A DNA stretch of 64,000 bases from NCBI RefSeq assembly GCF_932526225.1, contig NC_064042.1:3145001-3209000 (forward strand), written 5' to 3'. How positions within the stretch are numbered: the first letter of the stretch is position 1; every line of letters begins with the position of its first letter. This stretch comes from Nematostella vectensis (Eukaryota > Cnidaria > Anthozoa > Actiniaria > Edwardsiidae). Under the pieces are notes generated by a model. The model did no database searches. It was not told the DNA's origin and worked only from the letters and a program-made list of their open reading frames with translations. Of the stretch, positions 44,556-56,104 are shown piece after piece. The position numbers and the translations under genes are program-made.

Positions 44556-46919
44556 TCATAACTCGGCTTCGGCCTCTGGCTCCTCAGTAGGCGGGACTTC
44601 GGCTGTCTCTTCTTCTGGTGCAGGTTCCTCCTTAGTTCCAGTTGAGTTCTCATTCTCACTTGTGGTTGTCCTGGCTGGTTCTGACTGGGTTCGTGACCTG
44701 TGTTTCCGGGTCATTTGTTTGTACCAGTCCTTGGGGTACTTGGCAATGTTATCCATGTAAGTCTCGTTGATCTGCCACTCATCCTCCTATGATACAATAT
44801 TAAAATATGGTCATCAGTAACAATGCATGTAGAAGGTACACCCACCAAACCCTCTTATCATTGCTAAGAAAAATATGAGGATCATAAAATGAGCTCCTAA
44901 ACATTCTGATAAAAGGAAACACCAAGAGATAATCCCTACAGTTATCAAACAAAATTTTGCACACTTGCGTACTGATTTTGTCTAATAAAAGTTCAAAATT
45001 CCTATGATGTCACTTCACTTCTCCCATGCAAATACAATGAAAAAAACTGAGCAAACTCATGTTGTATAAAACATATATTACTGCTTAGCCAACTAAAAAC
45101 ATGTGCTTGATATAAATTTCAAGTCACTTACCCATTGCAGATGGTTGTAATGTGGTTCTTTAGAAGCTATTCTTTTCAATATTGCCTGAAAAAAACAGGA
45201 AGTTACATTATTAATAAAATATCTTCTGGTAACAGTGGCAGACCCAGGTGTTACATTTTGGAACAACTTTTTTCTTCTTTAATACGATTTCTTTTCATGT
45301 TATTACCTGACCACCCCCCCCCCCCCCTTAGGGGAAAACAGCACAGCATAGTTTTTAATAAATTGGACCACCCCCTGGCCAATGGTCACCAATGTGATTT
45401 TCTAGATATTTGACTTTCTTTGACATGTGAACCTGTAGAGAATAAGTTTTCTCTGTCTCTGTACCTGATTTTCGTGGGTGACTCTGAGCAGCTCTCTTTG
45501 CCTCTTGGTTTTATTTAGACTTTTGTGTTCATAGTCATTCCTGTTGTCTACTCTTCCCTTAGTTCGCATTGTGTAAGACATCTTCTCAAGAAGGATACGG
45601 TTATCTCTTTCAATTGTTGCATTTCGCTCTTCCTCAACCTGTTTGCAAATAGAGTTTCAAAGGTAAGTAAAGTATAATGTTTTTACAGAGCACATTTTTA
45701 GAATAGTTTTAGTTATCAACTAATGACTCTTATTCAGCTATGATCATCAAGAGTGTATGATGTAAAACTGATATTGTCACTACTTATTACTCAATATTAC
45801 TGGCTTCTGTGATCAACTTTATTTAAATGACTAAAGACTAAATTATTAAAACAAAATTAGCAATTCATTGTGATAAAACATTTATTATACTTTTATATAC
45901 TTGGAGAGAGGAGTTTTATACCTATGTTCCTTTTTTCTTCTTCTAGAAACCCCTCTGAAGATTTAATTTTGATGTTTTTACCCATCAATCATAGTCTTAT
46001 CAGAAGACGCAGCCACATCCGACACTAGAATGGTTTCTGTGACAGATCTGCATTAGACTGGCTCCCGGTCGCCAAGGAGCCCAACTGTTAATTGCCCAAA
46101 ACATTGAGAAAAAAATTGCTTTTAATTCCTGAAAAATCGCCTAAGGCTTTAGAAGTAACATTTGTTTTATTGCCTGGACGATATCCAAATATACACATGC
46201 CTTTTAGTGTCTAAGGTTTGGATTTATTTTACAAATGTTAAAGAGGCCTGCAGAGTTTAACGCCAAAGATGCCAAGAATAATTCATAGATAACAGCAAAT
46301 TTGAATCATTTAAACTTGGATAGCGGCTTAGAATTCTCAACTTGTACAGAAATCGATTTCGCTTTTATTTTACATTTATAAACGAAGATTTTGAAAGTTT
46401 CTAACATATGTTTTCTGGTAAATTGACTAAAATAATATATACTTTTTTTAAAGAAGAAAGAGGTTTATTTTTTTATTATTAAGAGCTGTTATGCTCTATC
46501 TCATTCAATTACTGGAATAGGAAAGTTCTTCACTTATGTTTACCGATAAACGCGAGTACAGTCACAAACAAACAAAAGCCGTAGCTAAACAAATCAGCAA
46601 GAACCTCACTTAGCGATCAAATTTTTACCTGCAGTTTCTTCAGCTTCAGGTGAAGATGCATGTAAGTCTGTGGGGCTTTATTATCTATCACTGCTGCAGC
46701 CGATCGAACCTAAATTATTAGAAAGAGAAATCAAAGTAACTATTAGTAATTCTAGACGGGATGGTGTTTATAGGATTCCGCAATGAGCCGCAACTGAGGC
46801 GAATTCCTTCACAAAAATGGTCTCACCTTTCTTCTGTGTGTATCATATCGGCTCATGTCCCATCTTTGCTTCAAAAGCTTGTTGTTAGCAGGGGTAATTG
46901 GTTGATAGGCCCGATGCAT
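44556..46919 (-). CDS. CFAP97D1: CFAP97D1-like ciliary/flagellar protein, five exons
   Basis: The exons are 46827-46919, 46629-46709, 45465-45638, 45132-45185 and 44556-44786, all in phase 0, total 633 nt (210 aa). The order of conserved blocks follows the CFAP97 (hemingway/KIAA1430) domain: NKAPQTYMHLHLKLKKLQ, ERDNRILLEKMSYTMRTKG with NDYEHKSLN, KRQRELLRVTHENQAILKRI, KEPHYNHLQWEDEW. A Glu/Pro/Thr-rich tail is not in the mammalian protein. CFAP97D1 is needed for sperm flagellar axoneme stability in mice; an axonemal role here is inferred. The gene starts only ~345 bp from DNAJC21 on the other strand. Confidence 0.87.
45230..45395. mobile_element. short repeat remnant with C-run
   Basis: GGTAACAGTGGCAGACCCAG at the left and GACCACCCC plus a 14-C run with CTTAGGGG to the right resemble the other short GC-run elements in the window. 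It is intronic in the CFAP97D1-like gene. The boundaries are uncertain. Confidence 0.4.
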
Positions 46920-47263
46920 TTTAGATTTTTGTCTGTCTTTTACTAACCCTTGCTCAATCAAGACCAACTTCAACTCAAGAGTTTCCTTTCTTCTTCAAAC
47001 TTAGCGTGACTTGTTGCTAGGTAACAGACGTCACGAAACCAGCAGTATTTGATCCCTCTATTTGACATTGCCATAACAACGCAGAACGACGTTCTTTGCA
47101 AGTCAGCGGTGTTACGCTTGCCGCCATTTTAAAAATCTATTTTATTGACCACGATTCCCGTAACTGTAAAAGAATATTTAGCTGTTTATTGTTATTAATT
47201 TGATAGTATGTAAAGTCTTTCATTTAGCCTACTTAAACTAAGTAAGTTTAGTGCTATTCCATC
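46920..47263. promoter_or_regulatory. divergent promoter region, CFAP97D1-like / DNAJC21
   Basis: Only 344 bp separate the two opposite start codons. The region includes CCGCCATTTTAAAA at about 47,119-47,133. Both genes have coding exons at their very 5' ends, so both transcription starts must lie here. I see no clear TATA box. Confidence 0.6.
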
Positions 47264-48982
47264 ATGAGGCGATGCCATTACGAAGTTCTCGGTGTGGAAA
47301 GGGATGTCGACGACTCTGCTTTGAAGAAGACTTATCGAAAACTTGCACTCAAATGGCACCCAGACAAAAACTTGGACAACGCGGAAGAAAGCACAAGAGT
47401 TTTCAGAGAAATCCAGCAAGCCTATGATGTTTTATCGGACCCTCAAGAACGAGCTTTCTACGATAAACACAGGGAGCAAATACTTCGTGGTGGAGACGAC
47501 TATGTAGATAACAGTTTAAATCTCATGAAATATTTCAGCTCCTCTGTGTACGCTGGCTTTGGTGATGACGATAAAGAATTTTATGGTATTTATTCATGGG
47601 TTTTTAAGACTATAACCGAGGAGGACGCAGAGTTTGTCGATAATAAGGAAGAGTTCTTAAAAGAAGTACCCGAGTTTGGTAAGAGTGATTGTATTTACGA
47701 AGAAGGGGTCGAACAGTTCTATGCGTACTGGCAGAGTTATTTTACTAAGAAGAGCTACGTTTGGCATGATAAATACGACATCCGCGAAGCCCCAAACAGA
47801 CGAGTGCTTAGATTGATGGAAAAAGACAACAAAAAGCTACGAGACGCGGCAAAGAAAGAACGGAACGAGGAGGTTCGAGCACTGGTGAAATTCGTGAAGA
47901 AGAGAGATAAACGAGTTAAGGTATACATGGAGAGATTGAAGGAGAAGGAAGAGGAGCGCAAGAGGCAGGTCGAGCAGCTCAAACTTGAGGCAAAGAAAGA
48001 GCGGGAGAAAATGTTTCAGGAGTACCAAGAACAGGAATGGGCCTCGCTAGCCGATCTGGAGAGGGACTTGGACGAGATGGATAACCATCTTGATAGTGAG
48101 TTCGGTCGCGTCGATGACGTCACCGGAAGCCAATCAGATGAGGAGGATGTGGAACAGTTCTACTGTGTAGCATGTGACAAGTCATTTAAATCCACCAAGG
48201 CACTGGCTAACCACGAGAAATCGCGAAAACACAAAGAGAACGTAGCGCTGATCAAGGAGGAGCTCGCGAAGATGGACCTTGGAGACGAAGACACAACTGG
48301 CGATGTTGAAGAAGTCATATCCAATGCTGATGACGCACAATATGTGGAACAGAGCTACTTTAAGGACAGGCAAAATAGCATCGATAAACGAGACCCTCAG
48401 GGGAACCCGGACAAGTCAGACCAAGACAATGATTTTGTGAGTGTCGGGGAGCTTGAACTTCAGGACTCTTTGGATTTGAACGAGTTGAGAATAAAGACGA
48501 CGAAAAAGTACAAAGTTAAAGAGAAGCAGAGACGGAAGCTCTCTGGTCTGACAGAGTTGGACGAAAGCGCGCTTAATGATAGTGGAGACAGCATAGAAGG
48601 GGGCCGTAGCCGTAGCAATAGCAGGTTATGCAGGCAAGACAGCATAGAAGACGTAGTTAATGACAAGGATAAAGGCAAGGATACAATGAAGGGTAATGCG
48701 GAAAACGAGGACGGATTCGTGGAGGTTACTGCCGAGGACTTGGTAGCGGGTGAATCTGCTGACGCGAATGGCTTGCAAGACGGTCTTGTTACGATGGAGT
48801 CAAAACAAAACGAAGACGATAAGCCCCTGGGACGGGATCACGTTTGTAATGTGTGCCATGCCGGCTTTGGCACTAGAAACAAGCTCTTCCAGCACATTAA
48901 AGAACAAGGCCACGCACTCAGAGCCGACAGCGAAGATACCAATAAAAAGGGCAAGAAAAAGAAAGGAAAAAAGAAGCGATAA
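47264..48982 (+). CDS. DNAJC21: DNAJC21 (yeast Jjj1 homologue), intronless
   Basis: A single 572-codon frame. The J-domain is at residues ~3-70 with the HPD motif at 32-34 (KWHPDKN) and helix IV with RAFYDKHREQIL. A conserved middle follows (YFSSSVYAGFGDD, WQSYFTKKSYVWHDKYDIREAPNR in outline), then a charged coiled-coil (~190-275). The first C2H2 zinc finger is at ~299-322 (CVACDKSF..HEKSRKH), the second at ~527-552 (CNVCHAGF..HIKEQGH), and a Lys-rich tail ends the protein. DNAJC21/Jjj1 stimulates Hsp70 in the cytosol to release shuttling factors from pre-60S ribosomal particles. The length is close to the human protein (~530-575 aa). The lack of introns could mean retroposition or intron loss. 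Confidence 0.94.
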   Translation: MRRCHYEVLGVERDVDDSALKKTYRKLALKWHPDKNLDNAEESTRVFREIQQAYDVLSDPQERAFYDKHREQILRGGDDYVDNSLNLMKYFSSSVYAGFGDDDKEFYGIYSWVFKTITEEDAEFVDNKEEFLKEVPEFGKSDCIYEEGVEQFYAYWQSYFTKKSYVWHDKYDIREAPNRRVLRLMEKDNKKLRDAAKKERNEEVRALVKFVKKRDKRVKVYMERLKEKEEERKRQVEQLKLEAKKEREKMFQEYQEQEWASLADLERDLDEMDNHLDSEFGRVDDVTGSQSDEEDVEQFYCVACDKSFKSTKALANHEKSRKHKENVALIKEELAKMDLGDEDTTGDVEEVISNADDAQYVEQSYFKDRQNSIDKRDPQGNPDKSDQDNDFVSVGELELQDSLDLNELRIKTTKKYKVKEKQRRKLSGLTELDESALNDSGDSIEGGRSRSNSRLCRQDSIEDVVNDKDKGKDTMKGNAENEDGFVEVTAEDLVAGESADANGLQDGLVTMESKQNEDDKPLGRDHVCNVCHAGFGTRNKLFQHIKEQGHALRADSEDTNKKGKKKKGKKKR

Positions 48983-49023
48983 CAAAACAGCGATACCGGA
49001 ATTTTCCATGAGAGCAAATATTT

Positions 49024-49029
49024 AATAAA
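49024..49029 (+). terminator. candidate poly(A) signal of DNAJC21
   Basis: AATAAA lies about 40 bp after the DNAJC21 stop codon, implying a very short 3' UTR. Confidence 0.5.
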
Positions 49030-52000
49030 GCAGGTTGATATAAAGATTGATTACGTATTAGCGCTTAAAGTTGCTGAAAGAGATGGAAACACACAAAGAG
49101 GGCATGAAGGAAATCCACGAGATGAATTGAAGCCTAATCCTAAGCTGACCAAGAAAGAGGTCTCGTTCCCCTTACTCATGTGCGTCTTGAAAGCAATAGC
49201 GCAAATAGCATAATTGTATGAAGGATTAACAATCGTCAAAGAGCAATGTCGTAAGGAATGCGAAAATTTTATCAAAAGTGCTGTGTTTCGTAAAATACTT
49301 TCATTATTGATTATCTACTTATCAGACTCGTGATTTTTATTACCTCAACAGTGCAAATCTGACCCACTCTGCGTAGGAAGGGGTTTGGATATGTGAATTG
49401 TTAATGTGTTTTGTTATGAGTGCTAATTATTTTCCTTGATTACACTTGACTAATCACAGCAACATTTACTCGCTATCGCGATTGTTTAATTGTCTTAAAC
49501 GAAATTCAAACGTTTGCTACTTGATATCTGCGAAATGTTAGTACCCCGGCAATACCAAGCTTGTCTTGGTGCTTACCTCAGTCGTGTATTAAAATAATAT
49601 TTTGCTAAATTGCTCTCTACTTACAGATCCCTTCAAGTATTTGCAAGTTTTTTTTCCTTGCTAGGGCTAGCTCAGTGACACACAAAGAAAAAAAAAGGTA
49701 TTTGTTAGCAGAAAACAATAATAATGGGTCTCACAGTTTTTGAGATATTGAGAATTTAATAAGGGCTTTTTTACTATTATCAAAAAATATTCTGATAAAA
49801 TCTTGAATTATATAAAATTGCCGTTTTTCGCTCATAGTTTTCTAACCGGATTTGTTGTATCTTTTTTACAAGATGGTCTAATAAATCCCTAATATATTTA
49901 TGACGTGCTGCTTGTTCTCTTGATATTGCTTAGTGCTATTTATAACCACACCGGAAATGCAAATAATGAGTAACTATGAGTAGCATCCAAGAGTAATTTG
50001 GTTCGTGGTAAGGGTGGAAGTTCACTATAAACGCAATCCAAATAAGTAACGATACAACAATTCTGTGTTTTGTTTCGTTCTCAGTCGATCGATCTCAGAA
50101 TAATGTCTCATGTGATCATTGGTGATACTGTTCGCCTCTCCCGGAATGTGTCACATTCATAAATACCTCGACCATGCGTATATGACGTCATAAATATAAG
50201 CAGACTTCAGGTTCCAAAAATTAGTTAAACAGTGAAAGTATATGAGTATCTGACTGAAGATAGCCATAAGATCGACTCCATACGTTTTGTTGGACACCGC
50301 ACAAAATCTCACTAGTAATCCGATCGCGTAATACCCCCCACTCTTCTTTCTTTCTGCTGAGCGTTCTCAGAAAAAAAAAATCAACACAGAACGGTCACCA
50401 GGTTTATAATAAACACGCTGTCTACAGGTTAATAGTTGACAGGTGAGACATTTCCATTATTAGACAATACTTACTAGGATTAGTATTAATAATTATGTGG
50501 GCGGTCGGCATTTCGGACCACCTCCTATTTGTAAACCCGGCCCCGTGTCGGGGGTTAAACAACAAGATAACGTCATCGATGACGTCAGTCATTAGGGATC
50601 TGACGTAATGACAACCACGGGAACGATGAGCATTCAAAAAGCGGTATGTGGAAATACGTTTTGATAGATACATTTCAACTTTTCACACCAAACCAGGAAG
50701 AATTTCACGGTCAATTTAGAACGAGGACGTAAAACTACGTTAGCTACTGCCGTTTTTTTATCTGGAAAGCGTGGGTGGGAGGACCGCAACCCCCTTATAT
50801 TTTGTTATCATTCTTGGGATGCTACGGCCTTGAGATGTGGGCATGAAATACGCTAAAATAGAATTTTATTTGCCACAGTCACCTTGATTGAGAAGGGGTG
50901 CGCGCGCCTTTTTCCCAGTTCCCCATCTTCGTCAACCCAGAAAACACACGTATTTTCATTTGTATCTATTTCACTTTTTTATTTCAGCGAGAAATGAAAT
51001 TATAGTGTAATTATCGACTTCACTACAATTAATAGGATCACTTTTGCTGTGTACACACTAGCATCGAAACATTTTTGTAAATTTAAAAATGTTATAAATT
51101 ACTGATTGATTGTTGTATGTCCTTTGTCAATGTAATCTAACTCAATTTTGTTATCTTTGTGACATGTGAGTTTAAAATAAAAATGTTTTGGTGCTAGTGT
51201 TTCAAATGTCTAGAATCCTTTAATTCAAATCTACTCCATCGGTTTTTAGGGTACTTTCCTTCTAGCCTACCTGTCTACTGTTTGTGTTATAAACAATGCC
51301 CATTTTGCAAGAAAGGTAGATTTTTACTCCTTGAATTTTTAGGTATTTGTGTTTATCACATAAGAACCGGACAAGTCTGGACGATGCCTGATGGAAAGTG
51401 CTCTATTCCCCTAAACAGATTACATAGACTTGACTCCCGAACCAACAATAGGTGTGTGGGTTCATTGAAAACAAGACAAAGATGATAGAGAACATGCATG
51501 TAGTCTAGCCTACATAGCGACGATACCCAGATCATGCAATAGAATAAGAACAAAATATTATGATTTAATAATAATCACAACTTCCCTAGGGCAGGGTCAA
51601 GATATAGGGGATGGGGTAGTCTCATTGTGTACTTGGGAGGTTATGAGGGTGCCTTAGCAACTGGCCGAACAGGTTTAAATGCTTGCAATAAAGTATTGCA
51701 GAGAAGGGGGAAGGTGTGTACAAAACTACAGCAAAACTCGCCAGGGACTTGTAATGGTTTCTGCTTCTAAGAATTCCAATAAAACTTGTGTATAAGGAAT
51801 TTCTGGCAGAAATCATTCCCACTGATGTGAGTTCTGTTGAACAAGTTTGCACTTGAAAGGCATTATTAGGATTCTTGTTTCAGCTCAGCTTAGTGGTTCT
51901 TACAGCCAAATTCATAATTTCTTCTAGTGCATCACCAATAACAAAAAACCTTCCTCTGAGCAGTCAATGATTTATGGTCTAACAGATAAGACATTTCTCA

Positions 52001-52364
52001 TGGTAAAACAAATCCTAGCTGCCACACACAGATGTCAAATTCTCAGTTTTTCAAAATTACAAATATAGCTGTAATAGTTTAATGTAACAATGAAGGTATA
52101 ATAAATGCTAATAAATGATAATGCACAATGCTTCTTTATACCCTTTTGTCTCCTTATATTAGATCCAAGTTATAAAACGGTTGCACATAATCAGTCTTAA
52201 AACTAATGCGATTTACTCTGCACTCTTCTGACCATATATTTCAAGGACTGTTGTTAGTTTCGCTAAGAAGATTAACAGCTGGTTTGTAATTATCATTGAA
52301 AGGCTATGGTATTAAGGCTTCTGCTGTTAGTATTATAGTTACAGCAAAACCAGGTTAAGGCTCC
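49030..52364. other. intergenic region and AP-1 sigma 3' flank
   Basis: AT-rich DNA with no exon I can support. The short frames here (for example at 50422-50673 and 51282-51485) show no similarity. The part nearest 52,364 should hold the 3' UTR of the AP-1 sigma gene. Confidence 0.45.
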
Positions 52365-52409
52365 TCACGATAAGCCAAGTTCTTCCAGAGTCTGTTGCAG
52401 TTCCAGTTG
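52365..52409 (-). other. AP-1 sigma alternative terminal exon C
   Basis: Acceptor TTCTACAG precedes codons for [14 protein letters not shown] and a TGA stop. It has the same length and phase as exons A and B. It is the most divergent of the three (QLELQQ for EGELQR). Confidence 0.8.
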
Positions 52410-55400
52410 CTGTAGAACAATTAGAAATGAAATAGAAAATAAAGAGCGAGCAAAAGTGGGCATAGAAAAAAGATGAAAGATGTTTTAATTTGGTTGGAAG
52501 GAATTAGAATCACTCTAATATCAGGAAGTCAAGGATAAGGAATTAACAGGTTTTAAAGATCAGCAAAGCGCATGCATGCTTGTTTAAGGGTTAAATGCCT
52601 TGGTGCAATAGGGACTATGGATTCCTTAAGCAAGCCCCATCTCCTCCAGAGTTCGTTGTAATTCCCCCTCCTGTAGAAAAAAGTAAAGTGCACTACTTAA
52701 GGTGAGAGAGAAAGGTCCCTGTCAAATGCCCCACACCCAAAAAAGGTCGATATGGACTTGGTGAAGAGCAAGAGAGAAAAAGTGAGACAGAAAAAAGGGC
52801 AAGTGGGAATTAAGAAAGTCCCATTTCTTCCAGGGCCGTCCTCAGCTCTCCTTCCTGTAACAGAAATTTAATAATCACGGGTGGAAAAACACAAACTTCC
52901 CCTTAGGAGCCTTAAGTAATAGTCTTGGTGCCTTATACCAAACCGATGCAAAACTAGCTTAGCGGCTTAGCTAGCAAACCTGTTATTGATATCTGAAACT
53001 AATCCATAGCCATAAATAAAATGTCTATATTTCTCAATACATATACATACACTTCCTATTCCAAGTAAGCTTGCAATGTGAGGATCCAAATGTCATAACA
53101 TGTGTATCATCATGGGTAATATATAAATGACAAGATGCAAGTCTTTGAAAACCAATGGTATTACGATTCACATAAACTAAAAAAAATACTTCAAAATTTA
53201 ATAACTGGATTTGTTAAGTTTTATATATTTGCTCATTTACTTGACACAAATAAATATGGACTTTCCAGTGTAACTGATTTGGAAACACAAACAACTAAGA
53301 AATGTTTATCCTTTTTAAAGGTATGCTATATTTTGCACTGAATATGTATACTCTGTTCTAAGGCTTATAACCTAGCACAGCTTAGCTTGGCTTTGCTTCA
53401 GCCATTTTTCTTTTAAGTTTTATAATATGAAGAACAAAACAACTCTGACAATCAATTGGCCCCTGCAATACACATGTGAAGTTTTACTGTGAAGCACTTT
53501 CTGGGATTTTTACCTCTTGTAGCAAATCCTGTGCTGATATAGCTTTAAGTACGTTCTTTTTGCTAGTCTCCTGCACTTCTCCACCTATAAGTAGCTCATC
53601 CAGCATAAAGTATGCCTTTTCAAAGTTGAAAATGATATCTAGCTCGCATACCTAAAACAAAAGAATATATGGATTTGTATTTAGTAATATCTAAAAATTA
53701 ACCAAGCACAAGTTTATACAGGGAGTCTATCAGGCTGAGATCTTGAATGTAGGAATGTATGTCACTTTCTCTTATGCACAAAAATCTTTTAGATTATTGA
53801 ATTATTGCAAAAGAGTGGGAAACAAGAAACACTCTTGTGCCATCAAAACTGAGAAGACATGTCTTAAAATTTCCTTTTGTATTTTCTACAGTCTGGCTTT
53901 TGCATTCAAACTTTATAGTCTTGAAAACGTCCCATTAGTTAGATCAGTGAAGTAAATGATGGACTACCACTAGCTCTAAAGTCATAAAAACTTACACTTC
54001 CAAAGTACTTGTCCAATAATTCCACATATCTATGGATGACCTCGAGCGTAAGCAGCTCATTGTCATCATTTTCAATACCAACACAGAAATACAAACTGGC
54101 ATAACTGGAAAAAACACAATGTGTCAGTCAACATTCTTACGGCACTAAGACATTCCCAACAGAAACAGCTGCTAACAGTAACAATCTTTAGGTGTTAGTT
54201 AGTGATGTGAACTCAGTTTGACTATCAACAAATAGAAATAGATACTCAGCAGTAACAAACTTAATATTTCTAGCCAACATATCTAGGGGATATAGGGGAT
54301 AGTAAAGTAAAACCCCCTTTAAAAACACATATTAAAGCCAGCATAAGTTGCATGCAGAAGTCCTTGCGAAGTCTTTCATTTGTATTAAACACTAAGTGAC
54401 TTGCTTTATAAATTGGGAGACGGAGAAAAACATTGGAAAATTGACATTTATGGTTTTGGAATCTTTGTTTCTATGTCTTCACATCGTTTATAGGGTAATG
54501 GTACCTATTATCGGACACTTTAGATTTATGCTAAAATATCTCGTGTACAAAATACAATTGAGTCTTAGGTTTTACAGCTAGAAATCACTGACTATTAAAT
54601 GTAATAATTTGACCAATTTAACAATAATTCGATGGTTAAATTTGGGAGAAAACAATCGTTCGTAAAACATGTTTTGGACACCCTAGCCCTATTATCGAAC
54701 AGCAGATTTCTTTTAAAAAAACAATGGGAAAATCATGCTTCATTTTCAAAAAATAATGCAGATAATAATTGTTGACATATGTACTTTGCAAAACTCACGA
54801 TAGATTTTAGCTTGAGACTCTTTCTTCTCTATAGCAAGCAAAACACATGCATCGCGCATCGGACAAACTGTACAGCGACATGTGCATGCTCAAATTTACA
54901 TTTAATCGTTGGATGATGGCTCGACTGTCCGATAATAGGGCATCGAGGTTAGGTACGAACAATTCCAGCTATCCCTCTACGGAAACAGAGGCCAAATGGC
55001 ATCCTGGGAGATCAACAACAAAATGGTGGACTCGCCGAGCGACTTTCATCACGATTTTTTGGTGTGTTTTCCTATTGTTTGAGATATCTACGATTTTTTT
55101 GTGTCCGATAGTAGGGCACTGTCCGATAATAGGTACCACCACCTCAATTTTAATTTATAATGTATCATACTTTGTTATACATTTACAGTGTAAATTTTAT
55201 GCTGAGAATCAAACAAAACTCCATTATTTATTACAGATCTTCCAAGGGCTAGTCAATTTTCCTAAACTTGAGACTACTGTGAAATTTAAAATTTCTCCCT
55301 TAGTTAACCCTTTAGAAAATCTTTACCCCAAAAGATAGCAACCCAGTTTAGGCAAATCGCAATCGAAAAATCTATCTAGAACTCACATATCTACGAAAAG

Positions 55401-55691
55401 CCTTAGCCCTAACACTTACAAAGACTGTACGCCTACCGTTTATAGCAGACTTTCATATCTTTATACTCTAAAAAGCTGCACATCTTGGGTTTTCTCGACA
55501 ACACTGTGGTCACCAAGTCTCGAGTGATTTTCTTCTTTTCCTTCTGAGAGATAGCTGTGTACCATTTTTGAAGTCGAATTTTGCCTTGTCGGCTGAACAG
55601 GAGCATGAATTGAAACTGAAAGATATGAAAAAAGGATAAGATGAAACAAACCGTAGTAAAAGCCGCAGAAAGACAAGGGATATCGTACCAT
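52365..55691 (-). CDS. AP1S: AP-1 complex sigma subunit with alternative terminal exons
   Basis: The minus-strand exons are 55689-55691 (only the ATG, then donor GTACGA), 55437-55615, 53996-54104 and 53514-53651, followed by one of three 45-nt last exons (52810-52854, 52626-52670, 52365-52409). With any of them the CDS is 474 nt (157 aa), the normal length of AP1S. Family blocks are [65 protein letters not shown] and [16 protein letters not shown]. The sigma subunit belongs to the AP-1 clathrin adaptor at the trans-Golgi network and endosomes and helps bind acidic dileucine sorting signals. I cannot assign it to AP1S1, 2 or 3, as invertebrates usually have one gene. Confidence 0.93.
52626..52670 (-). 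other. AP-1 sigma alternative terminal exon B
   Basis: Acceptor TTTCTACAG precedes codons for [14 protein letters not shown] and a TAA stop. This ending is closest to the usual LEEMGLA of vertebrate AP1S proteins. Confidence 0.85.
52810..52854 (-). other. AP-1 sigma alternative terminal exon A
   Basis: Acceptor TGTTACAG precedes codons for [14 protein letters not shown] and a TAA stop. It is the first terminal exon met by the splicing machinery after the exon at 53514-53651. Confidence 0.85.
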
Positions 55692-56104
55692 TTTTGCTTG
55701 AGAGAAGTCGAAAATAATACCGAAGGCTCATGCCAGCGGAGATACCCAAACCGCGCAAACACATTTTGCTCGTTACCAGGCCTAATGCGCGAATAAAAAA
55801 AAATGCCTAGAAAAGCCCTGCCCCCTATACACACCACCACCAAGAAAATTGACCGAATGCAAGGCTTGCAGCCATAAGCAAGTGCAGGAGGAGCAGAATT
55901 TGTTTAAAAAAACAACAACAAATAAACAAACAAAAAACACTAATTACTCTCTAAATTGGCTGTAATTCTGTGCCTTGTTTTGCGACTTTGCGACGTCCTC
56001 CTAAAAAACCTCGACAAGTTAGGTTGCGTCATCTTTAGCTAGTACCCCGTGGCGCGCCCTAGCTAACAAACTTGCCGACTAAAAATGAACAAATAATATA
56101 CCTA
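55692..56104. other. AP-1 sigma upstream region
   Basis: The 5' UTR and promoter of the AP-1 sigma gene are expected here. No other feature is visible before the satellite begins. Confidence 0.4.
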
